From Trichoplusia ni (taxonomy: Eukaryota > Arthropoda > Insecta > Lepidoptera > Noctuidae), in contig NC_039499.1 in the NCBI RefSeq assembly GCF_003590095.1, positions 558,001 through 622,000 of the forward strand: a stretch of 64,000 nt of DNA, in the 5' to 3' direction. The translations under genes were made by a program, and so were the position numbers. This document shows positions 31,001 through 46,000 of the stretch, piece by piece (position 1 is the first letter of the stretch; the number at the start of each line of letters is the position of its first letter). The notes beneath the pieces are model-generated. The model was not told the DNA's origin, ran no database searches, and saw only the letters and a list, made by a program, of their open reading frames with translations.

Positions 31001-34000
31001 TTAAGCTCCTTCTTAATTTCTCTGTTGATATCGATGTGGTGTCTCCTGACGCGTTTGACGGCGAGCAGTCTGCCGCGGTAGAAGGCTACCTCGGTGAATA
31101 TGGCGGAGTAACGGAAGTCGAGGTCAGGGTTTGAACTGAGGGATACCTGACTTGACCTCACTCCGCCCGTACTGCCTCCACCGTTCTTCTCCGAAACAGC
31201 ATTTGTTGATGAGTTCACGTTGCCGCCCGCATTGCTATCTTGCTGGAAAAATTCAGCTCTGATCAACTCGATTTTTGGGGGGTTTTGAGAATTAAGTTCT
31301 AGCGCAATCGACACATGGGACAGTCAGATTTTTTTTTCAAAATCATAGGATAAGCTATGAAACCAAAGTACAATGGATATATGTCGCAAACCCTGCAAAA
31401 CCTCTAAGACAATAATGTATCTAACTAGTTCGTTATTTGTAACCCATTGAAATGTGTACAAAGCTTACCTTTTTACATCGATAGTACCTAGGTACTAAAA
31501 AGCAACAGCTATTTTCAACCATCAACAATACATGAACCATATGCTAAATATTTATAACCTGGAATGCTTAGTTACATAAAGAAAGATTACACCCGGAAAT
31601 TACAACACCATAACTCAAAGATCCAATGAGTGAAGAAAAAAAGTATAACTATTTATAAAATTAACTGCTTTGAACTTCACAACGACGACATTTGTTTAAG
31701 AATTTCCTAATACAACTGAGAACAGACATTCTGGAGGGATATACAGTACCGGGTCATACGTGGTTTTGTAGTTGTTTTTTTTTACCATAAAAACTTTCTT
31801 ATAATGATAAGAGTTACATATTACTTTATTCTTGAAATCCTGCAATCCTTGTACCGCTATCGGTCCCATAGCGGTACCTTTAAATTACAGCATGTTGATG
31901 GCGGAGTTCCTTTCTACACATAGCCACAATACTCGCCTACATCGTCCAACTATCTCGAATGACAGCAGAGAATGATTAAAAAGCTGCTATTACTGTACAC
32001 CGACTGCTAAACTTCTGGTGTTCCGCATATTTTCAGTAGGCAGAGTATCGGAGTTAAAGTTCGCTAACCCCAATATCGACTTATTATATTTAATGTAATA
32101 CGTTTTGCTCGTCAAACAGTTAAAATGCACGTCACCTTAGTAACGGTATCAAAGGCACGGACCTGAATATGGCATTGTCCCCGAATTCTAGTACGAAAGT
32201 AGATCTACATTCTGCATACACACATTGCAAGTTAAATAAAAGCTAGAAGCACAAGCGTGCATGCAAACAACATGTAGAAGTTCGGTTTACCTACTCAGTT
32301 TGTTGGCACGTTGTTCTTCGTCTGGTAAATGTAATTCTCTGAAGTCTATTTTCCAGAGCAACGAGTCTAGCTCTTGTTCGTAACGCCAGCCCCTATATAG
32401 GGCTAGGGCAGCTAGTGCGAGGAGGGCGAGCGTCCCTCCTGAAGCGCCTAGGGCCCATGCTCCAATATGACCTGAGAAAATGAATCAATGGTTAAAATTT
32501 GATATTTTGACGAAAAATTGATGACTGTAAAAAAATGGGCTGAGTTCAAATTAATGTAATTTTAAGGTGATTCTTTAAGTGGTACGGTTAAATTCTCCGT
32601 CACTCCATGTCTAAGGCGAGATAGAGAGCGCGATGAGATCCTCGTACATCTTTTTTGTACTGGTGTTTTTTTAATAAAGTTTTATAATTAAAACTAATAA
32701 ACTATTAACAATACCATATTAAGTACTTGTAGCTACTTAAGAAGATCACTGCCACGATTATTCGATCACGATTTTTAACGAAACGACTTGACAAACAAAC
32801 GTGTAAGTACTTGTTTGCAGGAATTACGGTTCTCTTTATGTGGTCGTTAAATACAGACAGGTTCCACACTAATTCACATAGACGTACCCTAGGTTGACTG
32901 GAAGCTAAAGTAATTACACCACTACACTTCAAAACAGCAAAGTTGAACGAAGTAAGTTTAGAGTTGACACAAACATTCGTTTGAACTTGAATTATTTTAT
33001 AAAATAAATTAAAACATGATGACTTTATAAAATGCTAGTATTTATAATAAATATTTTGTCTTTTTTCATAGCCTGTAGTGTCCAAATATTGGGGAAAGGC
33101 CCCTCCCCTAAATCCTTCCACGAGTCACTATCTCCATCTCGGATCACTCAAACCATGTAAATAAGTATTTGAACATTTCCTGAATATATTTTTTAACTAT
33201 TTAAGTAGAAAAGTTATTACTGGATATGAATACAGAAAAAAAATGTATTAAAAATTTAGTTACAGAAAATTAAATTAAATTTAAACAGACCGGAAGACCC
33301 AGTGCAAAATGATGTGTAAGGATTTATTGTCCGCCCGAAGCTTCCCAGCAATGCGCGGAACGATAATATAAAGTCCGATTTCAACGCTTTACGGACTCGG
33401 ACCGTACGAAGAAACTATTTCATTTTGAAATACTTTGTTGTGTTGGCTATCGGTAATGTTCAATACCTGTATTTGATTATAATGCATAGTAAAGACGAAA
33501 TGCAGAAATGTGTGGCTCAGTGGTGGTTAGCTATGTGATCAATGATCAACTCGTCCCAGTATCGGATTAGGGTTTAGGCCCACCAATGGAACGTATATCG
33601 GCTGTTTTTTGTATACCTATGGTTACATGAGATGTACCCTATAGGCTGCGAAGCACTAAAACACAACAATTTCATCTCGTTTTGTTACGATGCTGAATAA
33701 ATACTCGCACCGACTCTCTACCGATAATTCTGAAAATGGAAAAGGAAAAATACCCATTCCTATTGACGACATACAAAAAGAAATTATATCTTGTTAGTGC
33801 AGTGGCACTATTGACGAAAGGCTCACTCCCCCGGCGGCAGCGATCCATTTACAGCAAGGCTTTGTATCAATATAGCTCTGCAAATTGAAACTCACTCGAC
33901 GTTCTTTTCAGACATCTATTTTATTTATTGAGTAGTGTATTGAAACCGTTTTGTGTGTAATTGAAAATTAAAGTTAAGTAAAAGTGATGACATTTCTTCG

Positions 34001-37000
34001 GATAGTTAAACAAACGAATAAAAGAAGTGCAAGTTTTCCTGGTTCCGGAAAATGTACGCGTAAAATACATCACTGATAATGTCCCTACTCAGCTCAACGA
34101 TCCTGCTTAAAAGGATCGAGTGTAATCCTCAGACTTAATTGTTTCTATAAGGATAATGTGAAGTGCAGTGTTTTGTATCGAGTATTAAGTATTGTTAGTT
34201 GTGATGGTGTCCTGCTACGTAAGTGGGCATTAGGAGCTGGCTTCTACCGCAGCGGGAGTCGCGTGCGCCCGATAGCCGCTGCCCCGCATTGCACTCGGAC
34301 CCGTAACGACACTTTTACGACCCTCCCTACTTACAAACCTTGCATTTAATGTAGACCCGGACGCTAACAACACATATTAGGTACTTTTTTGGATCGACAC
34401 TAAACAAAAGATCGCTTTTGTTTCCCTTGTTTTAATAGAGTGCTACAGTTGCCACTTGCTGATTCTATTAGCTCCGAACACACGTTATGCATTAAGAGGA
34501 AAGTGAAAACACTCTTCGTGACCACGGGAGTCTTCAGCCAAATAGTACAGTCATTGTTTTAGTTTGAATGGAATGATTACTTACTGACGCATTTTTCTCC
34601 TCTGAATCCACAAGGTGGCTCTGAGAGGGGCACTTGTCCACCTGGCCAGTTCATTTCACGGAGAAAGCGTACTTCCTGTTTGAAAAGAAAATAAACATCA
34701 AACAACATTATAATGCACAAATTGGCGTGGAATTCACGGTAGTTATAAACTTCTAACACATTCATAAGAAGATGATTAATGTTATTTCATGTGACATAAA
34801 CGAAGTACCGCTGTATATCAGCGTTCCAGTTAAAAGGACCTTTGAGTCTTTAGATTTGAATCCATACAGCGGTTGGCAGCTAGGTGCATCTTCCACGCCA
34901 AAATGTGACGTAAACAGTTAAAAGTCGCCGTTTATTCGGGGCACGTCCAGATTCGTTGTGCGTACGTGTGTGGGTTATTTAATAACAAATCTATTTACAT
35001 GTAGATGTAAGTGGTTTAAAGTTATTTATGGAAGGTTTTGTGGGAAGAAAATCCATGAGTGTTTTGGATCTAAGTGTTGCCCATACGTAAGCTACAATGT
35101 TCTCTAGGTATCTAGATCATTGTGCATTAATTAACGTGCTCAAATTAGTTGTCACAGTGATGAATGGTCTGTCCGACAGTTGAGACTGACGCTTTATAAT
35201 TACACGGTAAATATATTACCAGGAGTGTAGAGAAATAAAGTGTTTATAATTATAGCGGAATAGTTATTATTTGTATTCATTAGCACAATGTAAATCTATA
35301 GATACTATTTTTAAAATTATAATCTACATGTTTAGTACAATCAAGACAACACTAATTTATTTTGGAAGGGATTGTAAAAATTCAAATTACAAATAAAGAC
35401 ATTTATAGATACTGTATATATAATCAAAAACAATAACTATTCCAATAACGTGTAGCTAAGCACAAAAAATCCACTGATCGCCAAACTCTCTCGAATAGCA
35501 AAATGTTATTTCTGCTCACCGAATTACCCTCTTGAAGAGAAAAAATCTTATTTCATTTGTTTCCAAATAGTTACCAATATTTTCCTTACACGCAAGTATA
35601 TATATACAATTTACATAAACATAGATACATTACCGGTGCGGATTTGTGTAGAACAGCAAGCGGGTAGAGTCCGGGTGGCTTGGAAGGGTCCACCGAGAGT
35701 AAGGTGTAGTTGCCCTCCGCGTCGCCATGCTCGTCCATGTGAATCCAGTACCTGAACATGTTATTATTTAGTCAAGTGTAAGATGAAAAATATTTGTAAG
35801 AAATGCGTTAATAAATTCCTTGTTTTTAATTCAAGAGTAAGATACTGCAGGTGAGTGATTTAGATAATTGAAATGAATATACTACTCAAAGCTTTTTCAA
35901 AACTATGTATATTCCTACGATAATTATTAAATTTATTTTATTTATCTGTTTATTAAAGCCATACTCAGAACATTTTAAAGGTCATTGATTTTGTTGATTG
36001 TCTGGGAGACAAAATCCTTCCAACGAATGACGTTGAAAGCAATATGTTAAAAAGTTCACGAACGCGACGTATATGAGTCGTAAAGTCGTCGGCGAGAAAT
36101 AAAAGTAAAAAAAAAACCGTAATATGTATATCGTAAAATATGTAGCCGAGTAAATAATCAAAATTATACGAAATTAAAAGTATAATGTAATTTTCTTGAC
36201 CTAGTAAAGTGTGTACTTGGAAAATTTTATTGTTTGGAACAATAACTTTATTTTAAAAGCCGGTAATACAGGTGGTGGGCTTTGACCGGTCAAGCAATCG
36301 TAAAGGAAATTTTGTGAAACTGTTTATTGCCGGGCAAACACGCGACATGTGTTGTTGGCACGAAAATTTTTGTTTCTGACACGAAAACATTTGAAAGATT
36401 GAGTTTAATAGTTTTCAGGAATAGGAAGTATAGTGATAAGGGTATTTACATACAAAACGTATCATATTTAAAGTTATACTTGTTCCGAACTTACTCAAAA
36501 TACATAGAGATAATATAACATTGTATTATATCAAGACTGATTGCCAATTCTAGAGTTGAAACTGTTCCCGTAAGTTTCAACTCTATAAATATAATATTCT
36601 CAAGTTTCCAACTTTATAATCTATCCAGTTATTTACATTATTATGATATCAGGAACGGACTAATTAAGTATTTTCTTTCTTAACCGTTTTTTCCTGTAAA
36701 GAAAATTACGAAAACCAATTTCAAAATAGTTTACGAATTTTTAATTGCAGAATAGTTAAATTAACAAAAGAAGCACGACGATATTCCCTAACTAGAGGGC
36801 TAGCCAGTTCGTTATTTTACGTCGTTTCAAGCTATGGCGAAATTTACTGAACCGACGGTTTTTATCTTTGATTGGAGTAGGAAATTACTTTAATTTCCCA
36901 CAATCATGCGCGACATTAAGGTTTCCTTATTGAAGTTTACATTTTCGTGAATGTAATTAGAGCAAAGTTTTCGTGTGCCACTCCATAAAAGTAATAATTA

Positions 37001-40000
37001 AAGTTACGAATACGTGCAGTTCAGATTTGAATAAAATAGATATTGAAAATAATATAAAATTAAAAATATCAATAATTAATATACCTATTTCAATATTATA
37101 AATGCGAAATTTCGCCTATCCTATAGCCTTTTACGGCTAATACGGAGAAAAGAGACAACTTTAGCTTATAACTTATATTTGAAGATCATGAAAGGACATA
37201 AGTCCTTCTCTCAGTTCGTCTCTTTCTTAACCATCGGTATCCACACAGTTGGAACCGCAAACAAGAGTTAGCAAGCGACACTGAATTGCACTGAAGCGAG
37301 TCCAGCCGTTCCTTCAGACCAGTGATTACCGAAAAGTGGATAACCAATATAACCATCTATCAATCAATAGGATTCCAAAATAAATTTTACCGGTCTTTCA
37401 GTCAACAGCTAATGAATGAATATTGTTGTATATTTACCCCATCACGCTGTGGTATGTGGTGTTTCTCATGCGAGCGGCGATAGCTCTACCATCGCGAGGA
37501 CCGTCGCCATTGGTCAGAGCCTCGGCCAGCGCACGCGCATACACCCACACAGAGTCATGCAGCCATGCTGCTTCCACTGGGATCTAATTAAAAAGTGGAA
37601 AAATATAGATTACCTTGTCTTTCCACTTCAAAAATTACTTGTAATGCCACGAGAACTTTGTATAATAGAAAAGAATAAATTAATGACCGCCACTAACACT
37701 GAATCTAGGTTAATGGAATAGTATAATTGGATTAGAATTTATACAGAAATCGAATGGTAATAATACTTTAATGGATTTCCAACTCATTAGCCCGTTCTGC
37801 TTCAATAGAACGAAGCTTCTGCCAATCTGTGTGACATTAGCTGAATAGCACTTTAACGAGAGATGGATGCTATTCCTGGAAATGTTTTCATAAGTTTCAA
37901 AACGAAACTACCACAGTCGTACATAGAACATACAAAGTCGTCTATTTTTACTACACCTATGTGGGATTTTCCTGTAATTTATACGTTAGGTGATAAGATT
38001 CCCTAGTCCATTTTAATTTAAAGTTAATGAAACGAAAGAGTCCTTTTTTACATCCGTTAAGCTCTGCCGGCTATTAAGCGTGGTGTCAACTTTGGCGGAA
38101 TTCATTTAGGGGTTCAAATAGGCGGTCGAAAAGGAAGTCAAATAACGAAAACTCATTTAAAGGGTCAGATAAGAGGGCGGAGCTTTGTCCAGGTAAGTGC
38201 CACCTTCTATTATAATATAGTGTAGGACTGTTAAATTCTGGGACCCTCGGGGGACAGGAAATTCGGATTCATAATAATTAAAGTTCTTATTTAAAATTGG
38301 CTTCTATAAAAGCAAATGAAAAAATGTGAAGGAACGTGATTGGATTAATGATCAGCTAAGTGGAGACTTGGTTTGATTTTATTTGTTAGATTAAATCAGT
38401 TCTATTGCAGTTGTGTGAAGTCAGTCTTTGCCTTGAAGAATTCGCTTTAATTATGAAAGGGCGAAATGGACGCGAGGGATATTGCTCCGCGCTAATGCGG
38501 TCCACATTCATGCTATAGCTCTATGTTAATACATTAATGGTGTCATTGTGTCAGATGCAGGTTTAATTAAAGCGATAATTAACCGTCGAGTTTAATTAGT
38601 TTTATTATACACATGGACATGTTATGTAATAGTGATATTTGTAAATAACCGTTTCTGAGAAAGTTTAATTAAATATTTTGATCCCGAATTGCAGTTTTGT
38701 TTACACCAAGTTTTATTGGTCTTCACTCTGGAGTTACGTAGTATAATAAACAATAAGACGCGAAAAAGCTGTTTTGTTTTTATTGTTTTTCCGAAAATTT
38801 GGAAGTGGAACAGTTGTTTTATTTATATATCCTTTTATTATTCTTTATATGGGTTGTTGAGATTTTTACCATGCTGGAAAGATTTTTTGAAGAAACTGAG
38901 TTATAAATATAATATTTAGCGAAACCGTTTTAGTTTTGGTTTAATACCGATATACAGATGAAATTCGCAAGACTGCATCATACGAATAACTCTCTCACAC
39001 ACACACACGCACACATTTACCCGTATCCATGAAAACCTATAAAACATATCAGAAAAAAAACGACTACGAAAAAAGGTATTAATTACTCACCACTTTTCCA
39101 CCACCAAGCGCCAGAAGAGGGTTCGTAAAGTTGAACGGCGGCATCTGTAATCGCCTATTCACTTCCCTGGCAAAGGTTGGATATGAAGGCGACGGTGATG
39201 GGGCAACAGCCAGGTAAGACCGAAACGCCTTGATGGTCCTGGCGGAAGGTTCCTTTCGGAGAGGGCCGGCCAGGTAGCGGACTGCCTCCTCCGTCTCATA
39301 CTTGTCTACGTCCACGCCGATTGCTGTATATTCACCTACGAAGATGGTAATGTTTTATTTACATTGTAACACAACACCCGGTTATTTGCTTGGTACAAAC
39401 GTTGAAAGTTAATAAGTATAAAATTTGTAGGACAAACAAAAACACAATGGACAATATAGCAAGGGACAGGACAAATAGATCACCAAGCCAAATCACTGAA
39501 CATGACTTGTCGCGGGTCCGATCCCGATATTTTGTTTCTGATAGTTGCTGTCTTCGTGCGAAGTGTTTTTTTTTTGACAATATTTGTGAAAACCCTACTA
39601 AACAAAGATAAACAAAATAATGTACGAATGGTTCGTATTAAATGCGCTGCTATTCTTAATGAATGCCAAAGCTCAAATTGGTTAAAAAAAGAGCATTTCG
39701 ACTTTGTCATAAATTAAACAAAAGTAATAACAAATAAACAGTATCTATTATTTCATATCACAACTAACAAATATTCTAGGTACACGTTTTCCACGAAAAT
39801 TGTTTGTGTAAATCACTTTCATTCCAGTTTCCGTGGAAATGTAGAATATTTGAGAATTAACACTAATGTCTCACTGTGGCAAACGTGCAAACTGCTCGGA
39901 ACAAAATATAACGCTATAAAACTTTGACATTTTTAATGTTCGTTCGTATTTTAAAGCTTAAAGTCTGAATGGTAGGGACATATTGGCTCGGGAAAGAAAA

Positions 40001-43000
40001 ACAAAATATAGATGCTCTTTTGTTTTATTAGATTGCTACCAATTATTCATAAATCTTGAGTTGGACCCAAAAACAGATATGGAATATTTTTAATGTTGAG
40101 CACGATCAGATCCATAGTTTATGATTCTTTAATCGGCATTGATCTTCACTTTATTAATGAAGACGATCCGTAATTGCGTAGCGATCATGTGTAGTCTTCT
40201 CGATATATTCTCTATGATTCATTACGCCTTTTGTTTTATAAGTATGTACTCGTAGGTGACTTCCTTAACTATGGTTATGTACATGGGAATACTTTGAATC
40301 CAAACGTTTTTTTTATGTACGACTCCCACTTTAAGGAACTTTTTCCTTGCATCGAGGGGGTTTCACAAGCATTTAAATAAACAGAAAGACACCCAGGCTT
40401 AGGACAAGCATACGAGTATGTGGATCACACAAATGCTTGTCCTACGCGGGGATCGAACACACGACACGTCTCGCTCAGTTGGTTCGGCGTGGTAACCTTA
40501 ACCCCTCATGAACCTAACAACTAAATATAAATACCTAACATAGATCTCGTTGCCAAGATACATATCCTGTTGTCAATAGTTCACTTGACGTTTCCTATGG
40601 ATTACACTGTTATCTGTCAGGCCAGTGATAAGGCCTGTAGCTGTAACATTGTAACTATTTGTTTATCTCCCAAGGCTCGCCGTCATTGAATAATAGTTAT
40701 GACGCAATTAACTACCAATATTTTGTAGTTTGTTACTTGTATGTCAATTTAAAGTAGGTGGGTACAGAAAAAATATGATATGTGAAAAGGCATTTAGCTA
40801 ACAATGGCGTTTAATGACGTGCCCCATTTGCTTGTTTATCTGCACATTGTATGTCCTATTGCACACCAATGATACCTAAGTAGTTTCATTTCGATACCTA
40901 AGTTATCTTTGAACAAATACGAAAAGACGAATCAGACCTTTTATTGATGATATTATTCATTCGATTTCAGTTTATAAGTGAACAACGCTGCTCATACTCG
41001 TACATATAGATTGGGATAGTTTGTTTTGGAAACTTCGCCTCTATAAGCCTTAAACGATAAAAAGAATGAAAGAATCCACAAAAAAAAAAAACACATCTTT
41101 AGAAGCATAATGACCTAATCAATTTATGAAGTTCCATAAATCTATCGTATTTATTTTATTATATTCAGTACATAATTCACATGAGCGAACATAGTGAAAA
41201 GCGAGAAGAAAATTGAATAAAGGTTGTTCTGAACCACAATATTTCCCCGTCATGTGATCGATGTGATTCGAACGACTGAATAATCTTTGCTTGAACGAAT
41301 CGCAATAGTTCATTCAATAACTATCCCATATCAAACGGAGATCTAAGCTTATTACATGAAATATATTTCTTTAATCGGAATCTTATCATCGTTACTTCAT
41401 AAATTAATGCGACCTGTAATAACGTAGCGATTTGTGGGCTATAATTCTTCATTATTGATGATGACACCTTTAGTTTTCATACTTTTATAAATGACTAGCT
41501 TGCAAATGTAGTTTTATCATGTTAAATATTTCTAGGGGAATTCTGGCTTAAATAAAATTCTATGTCTGGACAAAGCTAATCACTAGGGGCTACTATCTAT
41601 TTTTCACTAGGGGCCTGAAAAATAGATAGTAGCCGATTCTCAGATTTACTAAACATGTATTTCTAATTTACCTACAATACCTACTAAATCTATATTAATA
41701 ATCGGTCAAGACGTTTCTCAGCAGTTTGATAACTTAACATTTGACACGGGAATTTTTATACCTAAAAATATTAAATTATATGTTTACAATAAATAACGTA
41801 TAACATTAAATAAAATAAAATAGAATTTGAGCGAAAAAAACAAAACGTATTTATGACGTGCTCTTTAATGTCAAAAACCGTCTTTCCAATAAATTGTTAC
41901 AGTTTATTTGTTATCTGTCGCTAGCATGACTGTCCCTGTTTTCTATTTTCGTGAAATTGACTGGAGGAAAGCCTAAAATAGCCTCGATAGGTGTTGCGAA
42001 TATTTTTTTAGGTTCGTGTTGATTTTTCCTATGGGTTAACATAACATCGAGGTACATTTGGCAGCTTACGGCGCCTACCACTTGTGATAGGACTTCATAT
42101 TGTATGTTGTACCCATATACCGATTCTAGAAATGTAGTTTTTTCAAGAAAACATGGCTGCCCTTGAAGGATTTAGTTTTTTGTTGTTTGAAAGACATTTC
42201 GAAGGCATGAAACATTCACGCAACTTATTTTCTCGAACATTCTTCAGTTTTCAGTCACGACACTTAATCATCTCAATCTACCATAATGCACAGAACCATA
42301 ATACTTTGAGATTTATGAAAGACCAATAACTTAGAGCAAAGTCATAAATCTATTTCGCCAGTAGCGATACTTCAAAATTGACTCTATCTAAAGCTTAAAA
42401 TAAACGATGATTGACGTCACAAAATCCTGCAAACCAAGCTTTTAAACAGACAAGAACATAAATCGAAATTTACTGAAAATTTACGTTCAAATATTTTATC
42501 ATAGTTTTCTGCTTAATGTTCTATATGAGTTACGCGGGTGGAGGCATTACTCGCTTTTCTCGTGGCATAATGGCGTTTGTGTCAGACTAACAAAAGAAGA
42601 TCTAGACAAATATATCAGCTGACTGCTGGGAGCTTATGGAAATCGGCACGTAGTCATGCTTTTCACTTGTACAATGTACTGTCATGATATATGACTTTAC
42701 AGTGCTAATGGGACGCTACCCGTCATATTTCAGACGCCTGAAAACTATCGTCTCTTTGTCTGCCAGCGATGTTAAAATGCAGGTTTCATACGAAGATTCA
42801 AAAGTAGAAATTCAATGTAAAATAAGGTTATGTATTATACAGAAAATAACATATACATATAAATTTCTACACAGATACTTTATTTTATAAAGAGTAAGAA
42901 GTAATGCGATTTTTTTGAAAACCTTTTTCCGAACCACACTTTAATTTATAATCGTTCTTTGCAAAAAGGAGAATCGTAAATCTTCCTCCTTATTTTCTTC

Positions 43001-46000
43001 TCACCAAAATAATTGCTCTCATAATTCTCCTTAAGTGCTTAAATAGTTTTTATAATCCTACATTTATTTAGATCCTGCTCTGAATATAATGTATGTCACA
43101 GGGATTCAATTGTCAAGTATCTTTTGTATAGGTGAAAAAGGTATATGATATGATCTAGAAGATTCTTGTATGTTTTAATTTCACATACCTATACTGAGAG
43201 AGCCAATTCTAAAATAGGTTGTATCAAAACGTGTTTCACCACTTCACAAAAGACCCCTTTGAGTAACTCGAAAGTATAAAGAGAAATGATGATGCAATTT
43301 CAAACGCGTCGGTTCGAATTTGTCTGGCTTAAACTTCAAAACAATAGAAAATTATTAAATAAATAAAATAATAAATATCTTGAAATAGAAACACGAGCCA
43401 GCACTCAGCCAGTTCTAACAAAGCAGCTTCAGCACAGCTTAAGGGAAATCTCTAGATCGACTCGAAAGCGCACGGTACAAGATCCTTAAGGATTACTGGC
43501 GTAAATCGGTTTCTAAGAATTGAGCGACTTGAATAGCTGAGGGGTACTTCGAAGCTTCAATGGAAGACTGAATTAATATTATAAAGAAAATTGAAATTAT
43601 TTAGTACCTGAATCAAGAAGCTGCATGGCATCCAATGCCAGCATTAATCCGATGTGATCGTGGTAGTATCCTACCGAGACGTATACTGAAACAAAAGAGG
43701 TTGATTAATATTGAACTCTTCCAGAGTATATTTTAGACAGATATTTCTCTGAACTCTTTCAACAGACAATAGTTTATAGAGGACGAATTCGAATCCAAAT
43801 CGACTGGATGACAAAACATTTTTAAATACATTTGAATATTAATCCATTTTTCTTACTTAGGTCTATAAACAGGCTTGTCTGTAAGCCTGTTTTTCTCCGT
43901 AAGTTTTCGACTGTTTAAACTTTTCAAGGTATTTTTCTTATTGCGTATGCTCTACTTACTTCTCGTGTCTTTGTACGTTTCACGAACGATGTCCAGGAAG
44001 GGGTTACGAGTGAAGTTCTCCCGTCTATTTTCGTAGTAATAAGGCTGCCGGTACACTTGCACTGTGCGAACGGTTATTTGCTTTTCTCTCGCTGCAGCTA
44101 TTATTGCCAGCGCTAAACGTGAAAAATCGTGGTTCGGAGCTTTTAAGTACACGAACGCCACCTGCAGAATAAACGATAAATTAAATTGAGTCCCAAGTAT
44201 ACTGTAGTAAAACCTCCTTCCGATTACCAAGCGCGAACTCAAAGGAGATTTCATTATATGGTTTGTTTAATCTTAATAGCTTGGCTTTATTAAAAGTAAT
44301 TTGTTTGTAAGGACTTTGAAGTTTCAAATGGAAGTCAATTTAACACAAAATCTTTAATTTTCATGGTTTTTGCCAACTTGAAACGTCAGTTTTTTTTACT
44401 GTTGAGTTATAGTGGACATAACATTTTGGTATAAAATGTATGTATTATTATAATGTTTACATGCATGAAATTGAAATGCGTGAGGACGGCGACTACGGAG
44501 CGAGAGATATCGATGTCCGACGGTCTGGTGCGGGCGAACGTTGAATACACACGCTTGTTCGAGCTGGCCACATCTCGGCAGTACTGCGGGACAAATGACA
44601 TGCAATAAGTATCTTTAACACATGTGCTAAGCGTGCAAATTGGCTTGTTTTATGACTGTGGCCAGTGTACAGGCAGCAACAGTAGCCGGACAGATTTTGA
44701 AAGAATTATTGTTGTAGTATTACGTAACAAAACGTGCTTGGCACCTATAATTTAGTAAATTAGAATATGTGTTGTTGAATATTTTTTATTATTTAATATC
44801 ATACACAGATTCCTACATACCATGAAAAATACTGACACATTCAAATCGGATTTCACTGACCGCTTCTGTTGCTGACGGTACCTACTATGTAGTATGTATA
44901 TTCTCTTAATACTTGTGAAGTTTGTTTCTCCAATTGTTAATGTTATTACATTACCATACTACATTGTCTGCATCTGGAATTTTGCCTTCAACTCGACATC
45001 AATAACTGTGTATTGTTCTTTTTCCAATTAGCTCAAAGAAAATCTTGGCAAAGTGCCCCTCGAAGACATTTCAAGATGCAGTTAAGTATTACGGAGAACA
45101 AATGACTGTTTATTTTTCATGTTAATGTTTCGACTGTCAACTGTCGACTTTTTGTGTTCGAGGTGAATATTATCTCCCTTTCATTCACATATTCGTGTGA
45201 ATGACTGATAAAGAAGTAGGTATTGGGAACATTTATCCGTATAGCCACTTAATACCCAAACCTTTTAAAGATAACCTTGTCGTTATAATATGTGTGTATG
45301 TTTATAGAGCGAAATTGTATTTTGACAGTGATCATTGATCGATCAAGTTGCGCTTATTGTGTACGAGGCAGATCAATGGATAAAGACCAGCATTTATTGG
45401 AGAATTATCCTACTTATATTATAAGCGCGACGGGTTGTAAGTATTGATGTATGTTTGGTACTCTTTCCACATAAAACCACTAAATAGATTTCGACAAAAT
45501 TTGATGCAGAGATAGTTTATAGTCTGCATTAACACATTAGATAGTTTTAATTTTACTGTATTCTTGACTTTTATAATAGGACTGCCCTGTAGCGAGGGTA
45601 AATTTCCACAGGCGCTAGCGTTCATTGAAAATTTCCTTGGAAATTACATTTTTATTCATTAAGTCACGTGACTTGGAACTGTCATTTTCATACATTTAAG
45701 CTTTCTATCAACTTTAACGATTGTCGAAATTTCACTTGACTTAAGAGTTTGTAACACTAGACTAAGTCGAACACCACTACACTGGGTATAGAGCCTTGTA
45801 TCACTTCCACAATAACAATAGTCTTTATGACGTCATAGTACAAGCTTTGATTGGCTACTTACGTAGCTAACCATCGGGAGATTGAAAGCTGCGGCCATGC
45901 GTCCTTCGTGCACACACGTCTCTTGCGGTCCGATGAACGCCGACACGTTGGCTGCCCACAAAGCCGCCACCTGTAGGACGTATATTATAGATATAGGTAC

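Larger units (their letters stand above)
39336..43607 (-). other. Intron 6 of the minus-strand cyclase
   Basis: 4.3 kb. Contains SINE copy B (40312-40510) and a 17-bp inverted repeat with an embedded 10-bp direct repeat at 41581-41634. Open frames present are short and unsupported. Confidence 0.65.

Noticed and set aside
44396..44605. Two overlapping minus-strand open frames next to exon 5 of the minus-strand cyclase
   Set aside because: They are intronic, overlap each other in different frames, and the flanking exons join in phase without them.
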